A stretch of 64,000 bases of DNA from CAZGMN01 sp964645765 (GCA_964645765.1 CAZYBE010000006.1:1-64000); one strand, 5' to 3'. Positions 9,199-18,553 are shown, counted from the first letter of the stretch. Numbers and translations are program-made. The notes: generated from the letters alone by a model not told the origin.

Positions 9199-10947
9199 TC
9201 AGCGTTGAACCCGGCCTGTGGTCTGTCCGGCTGCAAAATTTTCCACTTCCTGAACGCTCGCCAGGCTGAAATCGCCCTGGATGGTGTGCTTGAGACAGGC
9301 CGAGGCGACTCCGAAATTCAACGCTTCCTGGTCATTTTTCCCTTTTAGAATACCGTAGATTAGGCCGGCGGCAAAAGCATCTCCTGTTCCAACCCGGTCG
9401 ATAATCCAGACATGATGCCTTGGGCTTCGGAAAAAATTCTTTCCATCAAAGAGACAGGCCGACCAGAAATTCTCGGAAGCAGAGATGCTCTCGCGGAGGG
9501 TAACAGCGACTTTCTTAAAGCCAAATCGTTTAACAAGTGCCTCGGTCAATTCTTTATACCCTTCGATATTCAGCTTTCCTGAGCTGACATCCGTTCCTTT
9601 GACTCCTATTCCAAAAACTCTGGTTGGGTCTTCTTCATTGCCGATGAGAATATCGACAAAGGTCATAAGTGCGGTCATCACTTCTCTTGCTTTTTCCTCT
9701 TTCCAGAGGTTTTTCCGATAGTTCAAATCAACGCTGACTGTTATCCCCTTTTTCCTGGCAAGCTCCAGCCCTTCCCTCAAGCAGGCGCAGACCGAATCAC
9801 CCAGGGCAGGAGTTATCCCCGTCCAGTGAAACCAGCGTGATTTGTCCAGAACTTTTTCCCAGTCCAGGTCGCCTGGCTTTATCTCAGAAAAGGCGGAATG
9901 AACTCGGTCATAAACGGCCTTTGATGGCCTCGGGCCAGAGCCGTGCTCGAGATAATAAATTCCCATCCTTTTTCCCCTGCGAAGGATATGCCGGGTGTCA
10001 ACCCCGAACATCCTCAGCGTGTTCAAGGCATTATCGCCGAGCTCATTATCAGGAAGCATGGTGATGAAAGAAGCATCAACCCCAAACCGGGCCAGGCCGC
10101 AAGCGACATTGGCCTCAGCACCTCCAAAGTTCAGCTCAAAATTTCTGGCGAGCTCGAGGCGAACTCCTGGAGGCGGCGATAAACGAATCATCAACTCTCC
10201 GAAAGTGACGACTCTGGCTGCAGGAAAATCTTTTGCGGATTTTGCAGATGAAGGCTTGGCTGGCGGGGCTGGTTTCCTCTTTAGCTTGGCTTTCCATTTT
10301 CCAGCCTCCTCTTTCATTTTTTCTGGCTCGCCAAGGTTCTTTGTCAACGCCGAAGCGCAGAAAATCCCTTTCGGGTCTTTGCTCAGCGCTTCTTCGAGGT
10401 TCTCGAGATTGATACCGCCGGTGTAGATGACCGTCAAATCCTTGAATGGTCCCTGCCAGGATTGGCTCAGGTCCACATTGGAAAGCTTCCCTGAAAAGGC
10501 GGGAAAAAGCTTATAAACCCATTGATAGGGATATTTTTTCCTTAATTCATCCAGTGTCAAGCCATAGCCTTCGGCTTTCTGAACAAGCTGCTTGCCCGCA
10601 TCAGAAAGGCCTCCAGGAACGCACATGACATCCTTCTTTATGCAAGCATCAACCACTGCCGGAATGTAATCAGCAGAAACAACGCCGGCTGCGCCGGCTC
10701 TGATGGCCTGCTCTGCCTGGTCGCGGGTCATCACTGTTCCAGCAAGGACCAAAGCTTCAGGGTATTTATCCAGGATGGCTTTGATTCCTTCAAAGGCATA
10801 ATCCGAGCGGAAGGCAATCTCAAGGATGATTCCATACTGGCCGAAAAACTCATAGGCAGCAAGACACTCCTCTTTATTTTTCGGCGTCAGCAGAGCAATG
10901 AGCTGACTCTTTTTCATTTCTTCGAAGATTCTCTCCGATTTTTTCAT
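9199..10947 (-). CDS. KDPG aldolase - KDG kinase fusion protein
   Basis: This 582-aa protein joins two consecutive Entner-Doudoroff-type steps. Residues 1-215 are a KDPG/KHG aldolase: E43 in ILEIAFRS and the Schiff-base lysine K146 in YKLFPA. A linker rich in Ala, Pro and Lys (about 217-243) leads to a PfkB-family 2-keto-3-deoxygluconate kinase (about 245-575) with the signature DRVGTGDAFAAG and catalytic D523. The kinase would make KDPG from KDG, and the aldolase would cleave it to pyruvate and glyceraldehyde-3-phosphate. GGAGGG precedes the ATG. It is the last gene of a four-gene minus-strand cluster with SDR, FAD and OYE enzymes. The two activities are normally separate proteins (KdgK, Eda). 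Confidence 0.88.
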   Translation of the reverse strand: MKKSERIFEEMKKSQLIALLTPKNKEECLAAYEFFGQYGIILEIAFRSDYAFEGIKAILDKYPEALVLAGTVMTRDQAEQAIRAGAAGVVSADYIPAVVDACIKKDVMCVPGGLSDAGKQLVQKAEGYGLTLDELRKKYPYQWVYKLFPAFSGKLSNVDLSQSWQGPFKDLTVIYTGGINLENLEEALSKDPKGIFCASALTKNLGEPEKMKEEAGKWKAKLKRKPAPPAKPSSAKSAKDFPAARVVTFGELMIRLSPPPGVRLELARNFELNFGGAEANVACGLARFGVDASFITMLPDNELGDNALNTLRMFGVDTRHILRRGKRMGIYYLEHGSGPRPSKAVYDRVHSAFSEIKPGDLDWEKVLDKSRWFHWTGITPALGDSVCACLREGLELARKKGITVSVDLNYRKNLWKEEKAREVMTALMTFVDILIGNEEDPTRVFGIGVKGTDVSSGKLNIEGYKELTEALVKRFGFKKVAVTLRESISASENFWSACLFDGKNFFRSPRHHVWIIDRVGTGDAFAAGLIYGILKGKNDQEALNFGVASACLKHTIQGDFSLASVQEVENFAAGQTTGRVQR

Positions 10948-10962
10948 CTCAAACCCTCCATT

Positions 10963-11754
10963 TTAAAGGTGCCGGATGTTCATCCCGCCGCTCACTTCAA
11001 CAATGAGGCCAGTGGAGTAGCCAAAATATCCTTTGGCCAGTGCAACCACTGCCTTGGCGACATCCTCAGGAAATCCCCAGCGCTTCTGAGGGACGAGTCC
11101 TTCAGCGATGAGCCTGTCATATTTCTCCTTGACTGGAGCTGTCATGTCCGTTTTGATTATCCCCGGCCGGACCTCATAGACATTGATTCCATGCTCGGAC
11201 AGCCTGTCGGCAAAAACTCTTGCCGCCTGGCTTAAAGCTGCCTTGGAAATACAGTATTCTGCTCTGGAAGGCGAAGAGACATAAGCGGAAATGCTAGAAA
11301 TAAAGATAATGCAGGGCTTCATGGCCGGATTTTTCTTGACCTGCTCAATCATCTGCCTGGCAACGAGTTGAGTCAGGAAAAATGTTCCTCTGGCGTTGAC
11401 AGACATGACTCGGTCATAGCTTTCAGGCAATGTTTCAAGAATATCCAATCTTTTCTCCGGCGCAATCCCGGCATTGTTCGCCAGGACATCAATCCTTCCA
11501 AATTTTTCAATGGCCTTTTTCAGAATTTTTTGATGGTCATCAAGAGATGAAATATCGCCCTGAACAAACAAGAATGAAGCCTTGAGCTCCTCGACTCTTT
11601 CTTTGACTTCAAAAAGCCCGGATTTTCTGTTTTCAGACTCATAGATGACATCATTCCCGACAATATCAAACCCATTCCTTGCCAGCTCAATCGCTATCCC
11701 CCGGCCGATGCCTCGCCCTGCCCCAGTGACAAGAGCAACAGGATTATTCTTCAT
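10963..11754 (-). CDS. SDR-family oxidoreductase
   Basis: This 263-aa cytoplasmic enzyme is of classical short-chain dehydrogenase size. The N-terminal TGAGRGIG cofactor motif, NNAG, Ser in ISSIS, and the YCISK motif (Tyr and Lys of the catalytic tetrad) are all present. The frame is open to 11820, but the ATG at 11754 is chosen: it starts just before the beta-strand VALVTG, is preceded by GGAGTGAGAGG, and leaves a 19-base gap to the upstream gene instead of an overlap. Located between the flavoprotein and the KDPG-aldolase/KDG-kinase fusion, it may reduce a keto-uronate such as DEH to KDG, as SDRs do in alginate and pectin pathways. That substrate is inference. Confidence 0.85.
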   Translation of the reverse strand: MKNNPVALVTGAGRGIGRGIAIELARNGFDIVGNDVIYESENRKSGLFEVKERVEELKASFLFVQGDISSLDDHQKILKKAIEKFGRIDVLANNAGIAPEKRLDILETLPESYDRVMSVNARGTFFLTQLVARQMIEQVKKNPAMKPCIIFISSISAYVSSPSRAEYCISKAALSQAARVFADRLSEHGINVYEVRPGIIKTDMTAPVKEKYDRLIAEGLVPQKRWGFPEDVAKAVVALAKGYFGYSTGLIVEVSGGMNIRHL

Positions 11755-11773
11755 GCCTCTCACTCCTCTCCAG

Positions 11774-13777
11774 TTACCTGATGATATCATCCTTGAGATA
11801 ATCATTCCAGACATTCTCAAACCACGTCTCTTCCCGGGGAATCGGCCTGACCTCTACCCACTGCTTCTGAACCTTCCCTTCCTCATCAAGAAAGATTTCG
11901 AGTGTTTTCTTGTTGACGAATGAATCCTTCTCGTTCAAGCGAAATCTCCATTCATCTCCAAGTTCAAGGCAATGTTTCTCTCCTTCTGGGTTTAAGACAA
12001 GATAAGAACCTCGGCTCTGGCCGCCCTTTTCCAGGTATTCTCCAATCGCTTCAAGATAAAGGGCATGAGTCAGGCAAAGGTCAAGGTTTTTGAATGCCTG
12101 GGGGAGCTCTTTAGCCGAAGGAATCCTCATATCGCTTTTCAACCTGGAGAACAGATTCCAGGCTTCAACAACGGCCTTTTTAATCTGCCTCGGGTCACGG
12201 ACATGAGCACCGAAATTGGACATCCTCTCCTGAATCTCTTTCCTCGTGGATCGAATAAAACTCTTGTTCTTGAGTCTGCGATCAACCAGCTTCTGAGCAA
12301 GCTCAAATTTCTTTTTTATCTGCGCTTCGGCAGAGCCCATAAAATGCTTCATGTCATGCGGTTTTGAATCGCACCTCCTTGAAATATACATCGCTGCCCG
12401 CATGCTTCCGACCTGGCCGGAATTCAAAGCTGACCCTCCTGGCCTGTAGACTCCATGGCTGCCATTCACTTCCCCTACTGGAAAAAGATGCTTGATACTT
12501 GATTCCCACCAGATATTGCCTTTGAAACCGCCGTTGTTGTGCTGGGCACAAACAGCTATCTCCAGATATTCCCGGCTCAAGTCGATGCCATGGCTTTGGT
12601 AAAGGTCAATCGCGGGCTTGTTCATTTTCCTTAACCTCTCGATGGGCGTTGCGAACAAAGCGCCTGATTTCTTGAGGTAGATATATGCTTCCTCAGCCAG
12701 AAGGTCGAAGGAAAAATCTCCGAGTTTTCCGCCTGGATTTTTGGTATAGTCAAGAAAGACCCTTCTCCCTTTTCTGACAGTCTCTTGATAGACAAGAATG
12801 TCTATCAAAGACGACCCATGATTTGCGACTTTCCTGGGGTCGAAAGGCCACTCGTAGCCCTTAAGAAAAATCGCTGTCGCCAGCCTTCCCATATCAGGAA
12901 AGTATTCGTTAAGGAATTCTCTCTCATCCTTCCCATCTTTGTCAGTTGAAACATAGCGGGGAATGACCTGCTGATAGGTTCCTGAGAGATTCCATCTGAA
13001 CTTGATTGAAGCAAGGCCATACTGGGATTCGGTGAGATTGTTGGCGATGGCGCCGGCCTCGAAGGCAAGGCCGTGCGAGCCGAGCTGACTCTCAGGATAG
13101 ACTGAAGCCTTGTACATTCCTCCAGGCCCGCCTGTAGCCAGGACGACATTCACCGCATTAAAAACTACAAAGCCAAGATTTCGAGAATTAAGATTATCTC
13201 TATCAAGGGCAATCGCCCCGACGACATGCTTTTCCTCGCCCCTCGCGTCTATCAGCAAAGCTATGACTTCGTGCCTGTCGAAGATTCTTATCCCGCTTTT
13301 CTTCACTTCCCTGGCCAGGCATTCGAACATCAAGCGCGAGGTGAGCGGCCCGGCAGAGGTCGCCCTTCCCTTGGGATCATGGTCGGTCTTATACCCGATA
13401 AAAGCGCCGTATTTATCATGGGGAAAAGGAACACCAAGGTTAACAAGATTGAAAAAAGCCTGGACTGAATTCTGGGCTTCGCAGAGCGCAATATCGCCGT
13501 GCATGCAGCCTCCGCTCCAAAGGTCTTTGGCCATTTCATGGCTAGAATCGGGCAAATCTCCTGAAAGTGAGAGCTTGTAATAGGTCTGCTTATCAGAGCC
13601 GGCGTTGTTGGAAGTTCCTGCTCCCCATCGGTCTGTGGCGATAGCAATATCTTTTTGCCCCCATTTAAAAAGATGCCGAGCAGCGTTCAATCCGGCTGCG
13701 CCGCTGCCGATGATAAGTGTATTGAAAGAATAGACTGGAATTTTTTTTCCTTCCACTTCGATCAGGTTCTTCTTCAT
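11774..13777 (-). CDS. FAD-binding fumarate reductase/aspartate oxidase-type flavoprotein
   Basis: This 667-aa protein has the N-terminal FAD motif IIGSGAAGLNAA, the ATGGPG motif near residue 215, and a late segment GEVNGSHGVYRPGGSALNSGQ that closes the FAD site in the succinate dehydrogenase/fumarate reductase flavoprotein family. No membrane anchor or iron-sulfur subunit gene is nearby. It is unlikely to be a respiratory SdhA and more likely a soluble dehydrogenase or reductase acting with its neighbours. GGAGG lies five bases before the ATG. It forms an operon with the downstream SDR and upstream OYE gene. Its substrate is unknown. Confidence 0.8.
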   Translation of the reverse strand: MKKNLIEVEGKKIPVYSFNTLIIGSGAAGLNAARHLFKWGQKDIAIATDRWGAGTSNNAGSDKQTYYKLSLSGDLPDSSHEMAKDLWSGGCMHGDIALCEAQNSVQAFFNLVNLGVPFPHDKYGAFIGYKTDHDPKGRATSAGPLTSRLMFECLAREVKKSGIRIFDRHEVIALLIDARGEEKHVVGAIALDRDNLNSRNLGFVVFNAVNVVLATGGPGGMYKASVYPESQLGSHGLAFEAGAIANNLTESQYGLASIKFRWNLSGTYQQVIPRYVSTDKDGKDEREFLNEYFPDMGRLATAIFLKGYEWPFDPRKVANHGSSLIDILVYQETVRKGRRVFLDYTKNPGGKLGDFSFDLLAEEAYIYLKKSGALFATPIERLRKMNKPAIDLYQSHGIDLSREYLEIAVCAQHNNGGFKGNIWWESSIKHLFPVGEVNGSHGVYRPGGSALNSGQVGSMRAAMYISRRCDSKPHDMKHFMGSAEAQIKKKFELAQKLVDRRLKNKSFIRSTRKEIQERMSNFGAHVRDPRQIKKAVVEAWNLFSRLKSDMRIPSAKELPQAFKNLDLCLTHALYLEAIGEYLEKGGQSRGSYLVLNPEGEKHCLELGDEWRFRLNEKDSFVNKKTLEIFLDEEGKVQKQWVEVRPIPREETWFENVWNDYLKDDIIR

Positions 13778-13798
13778 TTTTCCTCCGCTTGCCGCTCT

Positions 13799-15160
13799 TC
13801 AAGCTTGTTTTTTGTTGTTTTCGATATCACCAAAATATTTTTTATATTCCTTTCCGTAAATTTCCTTGTCCCTGACCGCACAGCCGCTCGGATGTCCGGC
13901 CCGCATCAATTCCGTGCACCTTGAGCAGGTGATACAGACCTTGCTGGGATTCATCGCACCTTTGGCCATCAAGTCTTTCGGCGCATCAGGGTAAGCCAAG
14001 GAGCTTCTTCCGAGCCCGATGAGCGTTGCCCCTCGGCGCTCGATAACTGCGGCCGCGACGTAAGGAAAAAGATGGCGGAGCCAGGAATAACCAGTTCCGA
14101 CAAAAGCAATCTTAGGAAATGTCTTCTGAAGCTCTGCCGTGATTCTTAAAAGCCTGGAAACTCCTTCCAGAGGGTGTTCTTCAGGCAATGAAGCTCCTGG
14201 AAGCACTCGGTCAAAAGGACGTCCGAGATGAGGATTATGACAAGGATTGCCGACAGTGATGTTGAAAATCGAACAGCCAACCTGAATCAGGCGGCGGATC
14301 AATTCTTTGGGCTCGCTGAGGTCAATTTGAGGCGGCTCGCCTTCTTTTGTTCCAAAGCCAAAGGGATAGGGCAGCCCGTCAAAGGCACTCAAGCGGACAG
14401 CCGCATATATCTCTGAAGCCTCTTCTTTGATGCTCTGAACAACCTGCCTCAAAAATCGGGTTCTGTTCTCAAAATTCCCGCCAAAGCGGCTGTTTTTTCT
14501 TGTGCGTGCTGACAGAAGCTCATTGACAAGATAGCCGTGGCAGGCTTTGATATCCACAGCATCGAAGCCCGCCTCTTGGGCCAGCCGGCCTGCTATAACA
14601 AATCTATCCTGCAACCGCTCAAGCTCCACATCGCTCAGGATTTGCTCTTTATTTTCCTTACTTCCAAGAATGGGGTTGTGAACTGCGACCAAAGGCTCGG
14701 GCTTCCCTAAAGGCTTGCTGTACCGGCCGGAATGGGATAGTTGGAGCACGAAAAAAACTTCGTGTGAGATTCCAAACATCTTGTAAGCCGAGCGCCGCGT
14801 CTGCTCGACAAGGCGCTTGAATCCATCCAGAGTTCGAGATTCGAGCAGCAACTGATGAGGATTGGAACGGCCTTGGGCGACAACACTCGTTGCTTCAAAC
14901 CAGATGAGCCCGCTTCCACCTTCAACATAGCGCTTGTAACGTCGTAAAGTGAGCTCTCCAGGAGAGCCGTCCGGCTCGGCATCGAAACCCTCCATGGGCT
15001 GAACCGAAATCCGATTAGGAATCTTTTTCCAGCCGACCGAGACGCTTTCAAACAAAGGGGCTGCTGAATCCCTGAAAGGAAGCTCAAACCCCAATTCCTC
15101 AGCCTTCTTAAGGAGATCAGTTTTGGACTTGAATGAGAATGGCTCGTGTCGAGAAATCAT
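13799..15160 (-). CDS. Old Yellow Enzyme-family NADH:flavin oxidoreductase
   Basis: This 453-aa protein carries an OYE TIM barrel: VSVGWKKIPNRISVQPMEG at the start, the HSGRY motif, and DAVDIKACHGYLVNELLS followed by SARTRKNSRFGG, the FMN and substrate-binding signature. Near the C terminus a C-x2-C-x2-C-x11-C cluster resembles the 4Fe-4S site of 2,4-dienoyl-CoA reductase-like members, with one spacing shorter than usual. The frame is open to 15241, but that extension runs through a repeat hairpin, so the ATG at 15160 is preferred; neither start has a good ribosome-binding site. Pairing with the adjacent FAD protein suggests reduction of an unsaturated or keto sugar acid. Confidence 0.8.
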   Translation of the reverse strand: MISRHEPFSFKSKTDLLKKAEELGFELPFRDSAAPLFESVSVGWKKIPNRISVQPMEGFDAEPDGSPGELTLRRYKRYVEGGSGLIWFEATSVVAQGRSNPHQLLLESRTLDGFKRLVEQTRRSAYKMFGISHEVFFVLQLSHSGRYSKPLGKPEPLVAVHNPILGSKENKEQILSDVELERLQDRFVIAGRLAQEAGFDAVDIKACHGYLVNELLSARTRKNSRFGGNFENRTRFLRQVVQSIKEEASEIYAAVRLSAFDGLPYPFGFGTKEGEPPQIDLSEPKELIRRLIQVGCSIFNITVGNPCHNPHLGRPFDRVLPGASLPEEHPLEGVSRLLRITAELQKTFPKIAFVGTGYSWLRHLFPYVAAAVIERRGATLIGLGRSSLAYPDAPKDLMAKGAMNPSKVCITCSRCTELMRAGHPSGCAVRDKEIYGKEYKKYFGDIENNKKQA

Positions 15161-15215
15161 CACGGATATAGTAACCAAATTTTCGGGCAAAAAGAAATAG
15201 AAAAATTGGATGATT

Positions 15216-15286
15216 TTTTGGGAAATAGCCTCGCTCCCCATCGGATTTTTACGCCATTCTCCGTTTGCTGCGATTATTTCCCAAAA
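15216..15286. repeat. Inverted repeat with 12-bp perfect arms
   Basis: TTTTGGGAAATA (15216-15227) is the exact reverse complement of 15275-15286; 47 bases lie between. The left arm extended to 15230 matches the reverse complement of 71-85 over 15 bases. The interior shares GGATTT and GTTTGCT blocks with the repeat at the left edge of the window. It sits in the divergent gap between the OYE and protease-TPR genes, so it may also affect their transcription. Confidence 0.6.
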
Positions 15287-15378
15287 TCTCTATCTCGGTT
15301 ATGGCAACAAATAATAAAGAATTTTGGAATTTGACATTTTTATCTCCGACGTATAAATTTACCGACAAGGAGGCAGAT

Positions 15379-17301
15379 ATGGGGAAGACATTAAGAGTGT
15401 CTCTATTATTTTTTTTCTTTATAACTTATCTTGGCTCTCCTGGCTCTGGCCAGCAGCAAGAGCTGGCTGAAATCCTCAGAGGCTGCAACCAAGCCGTAGT
15501 CACCATAATCGCCTATGATGCCAAAAACAAAGAAATCTGCCAGGGCAAAGGCGTCATCGTCTCGCCTGAGGGCCTGGTTTTGACCAACTATCATCTCATC
15601 AGCCAGGCCAACTCTGCCAAGGTTCGTCTTGCTGCAGGAAAAATACAGAAAAAAGTTGATTATTCAGAAATGATTGGTCTCCGACCTGCGAGCGAAAAAG
15701 TAGGTGCAGGTCCAGAAAAAAAAGCAAAAGGAAAAATGGTCGATGTGGAAGGAGTGGTGAGTTTCGATAAGAACCTGGATTTCGCCTTGCTTAAAATCAA
15801 GAGCAAGGGCAACCCTGCAGCCAGTCTGTCGTCATCCGCCGAGCTCAAGCTCGGAGATAAAGCTCTTGTTGTCGTCGATGATGAAACCATCTCGGAAACC
15901 AGCATAACAGGCGTCAAAAACATTTCAGGGACAAAAATAGCTGCTCAAATCAACCTCTCCCTTCCTCCGGAGATGAGCGGCTCCCCTCTCTTCAACGACC
16001 AAGCCCAGGTGATTGGCTTTGCCTCCTGCCTGACAGGAAGCCATTTCATCATTCTCCCCGCCAATTATGCTCTTCCCCTGATTAAGGAAGGAGAAGTCAC
16101 TTCGCTCCAAAACCTTGCCGATGAGGACTATTTTAGTAGCGGCGAAGGATTATATTTAAAGGGTGTTGTCTATTCCATAATGGAAAATTACGGCAACGCC
16201 TTGAACCTTCTTGAAGAGTCCCTAAGAAAAAATCCTAACCAGCTTGATGCCCATTCCCAATTGGGCTATTTACACAGCAAGCTCGGCCAGTTCGATAAAG
16301 CGGTTGAAGCCTATGAAAAAACCATCAGCATCGACCCCTCAAACTACAGAGATAGCTTTGGCCTGGCCATGGCTTATATCAAGCTTAATCAGCCCCAAAA
16401 AGCCGCAGCTCCTTTAGTCCAGTGCACCCAGCTAAATCCCGATTTTCCTGATGCCTTCTACAACCTTGGCCTCGTCTATGAAGCACTGGGAATACTGGAC
16501 AAAGCTGCCGATGCCTATCTAAATTTTATAAAAATAAACCCGGGCCCGGCCTGGACAGGCTATAGCCAGCTGGGCTCTGTCTACAATAAGCTCGGCCAGT
16601 ATGATAAGGCCATTGCCGCTTTCCAGGAAGTGATTAAGAGTAACCCCTCTGACCTCAAGGCTAACTACAATTTGGCTTATGCCTATGACATGTCCAACGA
16701 GTTCAGCCAAGCTGCCATGATTTACAAGAAGCTCATCGGGCTGAACCCGGACGATGCCAAGACCTATTACGGTCGTCTCTTTTTGCTCTACGATAAAGCT
16801 GCCGACTATGCGAATGCCATTGAAACCTGCAAAATATTAATCAGCCAAGCGCCCGACAATCATGAAAACCTCTTCAATCTTGGCATAATCTACCTGAAGA
16901 AGAGAGATTATCAGAATGCGCTCGAATCTTTCCAAAAGGCATTAGCCCTCAAACCCAATTTCGAAAAGGCCTACTACAACATCGGGCTGGTTTATTACAG
17001 TCAAGAGAAATTTGCTGAGGCAGCAGATGCCTTTAACAAGTTCATCCAGCTCATGCCTGATCAAGCCGAGGCCCATTACAACCTTGGAGCAAGCTATCTC
17101 CACTTGAAAAAGTATGAAGAAGCGATTAAGCCTCTGGAGCGGGCTTGTGAGCTCAAACCCAACTGGGCCCAGGCTCACTATAATCTGGGTATTGCCTACT
17201 ATGCCGTCAAAGACCGCCTCAGCGCCAACGAAGAATATAATAAGCTGAAAACTCTGGATTCAGCGCTCGCTGCCCAGCTTTATAAAATTATAAACAAGTA
17301 A
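15379..17301 (+). CDS. Secreted trypsin-like protease domain fused to TPR repeats
   Basis: This 640-aa protein starts at the ATG at 15379, preceded by AAGGAGG six bases upstream; an upstream extension to 15265 is discarded because the signal peptide (first 24 residues, LLFFFFITYL) begins here. Residues about 27-245 form an HtrA/S1C-like domain with the triad candidates His in LTNYHLIS, Asp in LDFALLKI and Ser in EMSGSPLF. The usual GNSGG around the serine is altered, so activity is uncertain. From about 255 to the end there are about ten tetratricopeptide repeats (NYGNALNLLEESLRKNPNQ and so on). It may act as a periplasmic scaffold or regulated protease. No operon partner. Confidence 0.8.
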   Translation: MGKTLRVSLLFFFFITYLGSPGSGQQQELAEILRGCNQAVVTIIAYDAKNKEICQGKGVIVSPEGLVLTNYHLISQANSAKVRLAAGKIQKKVDYSEMIGLRPASEKVGAGPEKKAKGKMVDVEGVVSFDKNLDFALLKIKSKGNPAASLSSSAELKLGDKALVVVDDETISETSITGVKNISGTKIAAQINLSLPPEMSGSPLFNDQAQVIGFASCLTGSHFIILPANYALPLIKEGEVTSLQNLADEDYFSSGEGLYLKGVVYSIMENYGNALNLLEESLRKNPNQLDAHSQLGYLHSKLGQFDKAVEAYEKTISIDPSNYRDSFGLAMAYIKLNQPQKAAAPLVQCTQLNPDFPDAFYNLGLVYEALGILDKAADAYLNFIKINPGPAWTGYSQLGSVYNKLGQYDKAIAAFQEVIKSNPSDLKANYNLAYAYDMSNEFSQAAMIYKKLIGLNPDDAKTYYGRLFLLYDKAADYANAIETCKILISQAPDNHENLFNLGIIYLKKRDYQNALESFQKALALKPNFEKAYYNIGLVYYSQEKFAEAADAFNKFIQLMPDQAEAHYNLGASYLHLKKYEEAIKPLERACELKPNWAQAHYNLGIAYYAVKDRLSANEEYNKLKTLDSALAAQLYKIINK

Positions 17302-17330
17302 ATAAATCTTTCGGTATTTTCAATTTTATA

Positions 17331-17416
17331 AGGCAGAACTCATTCCTAAAAAAAGCAATCCGAATCAGAAGTCATCTATTACAAAATTGGCAATGAGATA
17401 AAATTTTGTTCTGCCT
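17331..17416 (+). other. Inverted-repeat leader upstream of the hydroxyproline dehydratase gene
   Basis: AGGCAGAAC (17331-17339) pairs with GTTCTGCCT (17408-17416), and an inner CAAAATT/AATTTTG pair lies between them. It may be a transcript hairpin or an operator; it resembles no riboswitch I recognise. Confidence 0.3.
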
Positions 17417-17471
17417 CTAAAAGAATGACAATCCAAAGAAATTCTTTTTTAATTATTTGGAGGAGACTGGG

Positions 17472-18500
17472 ATGAAATTGAAAAAATTGAAACCGGATCG
17501 CAAATGGCTAAAAATTTCGACCATAGATGTTCATACAGAAGGAGAGCCGCTTCGAGTGGTCATCGATGGATTTCCCGATTTGCCAGGGGAAACAATCCTT
17601 GCTCGGCGGCGATATGCCATGGAAAACTTTGACCATCTGCGAACTGCCCTTATGTGGGAGCCCCGCGGCCATGCTGACATGTACGGCTGCATCATAACGC
17701 CGCCCGCAACACCAGGAGCTGACACCGGCGTCTTGTTCATGCATAACCAGGGGTTCAGCACTATGTGCGGACACGGCATCATCGGCCTGACAACGCTTGC
17801 GGTGCAAACAGGCTGGCTGCGGGCAAGGGAGCCAGAAACCATCATCAAAATAGACACGCCCGCAGGATTGGTCAAAGCTCATGCCCGCGTATCCTCTGGC
17901 AGAGTGAGAAGCGTCTATTTTCAAAACGTCCCTTGCTTCGTCCTGGCTATGGATGAGACAATTCACGTGCCGGGCTTGGGCAATATCAAGTATGACCTTG
18001 CTTTTGGGGGCGCCTTTTATGCCTATGTCAAAGCTGAAGATGCCGGTTTGAAGTGCACTTCAGACGAGTTCCGCTCTCTTATCGAAAAGGGAATGTCGGT
18101 GAAGCGGGCGATTATTGAAAACAGGCCCATCACTCATCCCTTCGAGAAGGATTTGAGCTTTCTTTATGGAACAATCTTCATCGCTCCTTCGCTTTCTCAA
18201 GCCGCCTACCGCAATGTCTGCATTTTTGCCGAGGGAGAGGTCGACCGCTCTCCCACAGGCACTGGAGTCAGCGGCCTGCTGGCCATCCTTCATGCTCGAG
18301 GCAAGGCGGCTCCTAAACAGCCGATTATCGTTGAAAGCATCATCGGCAGCAGCTTCACCGGACGCATCGATGAGGCCACAACTTTCGGCCCCTACCAAGC
18401 TATCATCCCTGAAATCGAGGGCTCAGCTTATATCACCGGCCGCCATGAATTCTTGATCGATCCTGAGGACCCCCTGCGGCATGGATTTATCCTGCGCTAA
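17472..18500 (+). CDS. Trans-3-hydroxy-L-proline dehydratase (proline racemase superfamily)
   Basis: This 342-aa enzyme belongs to the proline racemase/hydroxyproline epimerase superfamily. The first active-site motif MCGHG has Cys (C99). In the second motif, DRSPTGTG, the Cys of racemases and epimerases is replaced by Thr (T262). That Cys/Thr pair is the known mark of trans-3-hydroxy-L-proline dehydratase, which makes pyrroline-2-carboxylate, rather than of the epimerase. The frame opens at a TTG at 17457, but the ATG at 17472 is better since GGAGGAG lies eight bases upstream. No partner reductase is adjacent. Collagen-like peptides could supply the substrate. Confidence 0.85.
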   Translation: MKLKKLKPDRKWLKISTIDVHTEGEPLRVVIDGFPDLPGETILARRRYAMENFDHLRTALMWEPRGHADMYGCIITPPATPGADTGVLFMHNQGFSTMCGHGIIGLTTLAVQTGWLRAREPETIIKIDTPAGLVKAHARVSSGRVRSVYFQNVPCFVLAMDETIHVPGLGNIKYDLAFGGAFYAYVKAEDAGLKCTSDEFRSLIEKGMSVKRAIIENRPITHPFEKDLSFLYGTIFIAPSLSQAAYRNVCIFAEGEVDRSPTGTGVSGLLAILHARGKAAPKQPIIVESIIGSSFTGRIDEATTFGPYQAIIPEIEGSAYITGRHEFLIDPEDPLRHGFILR

Positions 18501-18553
18501 AATAATAATAAAAAAAGTGGTAATCTGGGATAGCTGTGAAAATTTCTCCCCTT

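Noticed and set aside
17508..17966. Long minus-strand frame inside the hydroxyproline dehydratase gene
   Set aside because: It is a shadow of a well-conserved enzyme; codon pattern and motifs support only the plus strand.
17457..18500. Proline racemase or 4-hydroxyproline epimerase
   Set aside because: The second catalytic Cys is Thr, so racemisation by the two-Cys mechanism is not expected.
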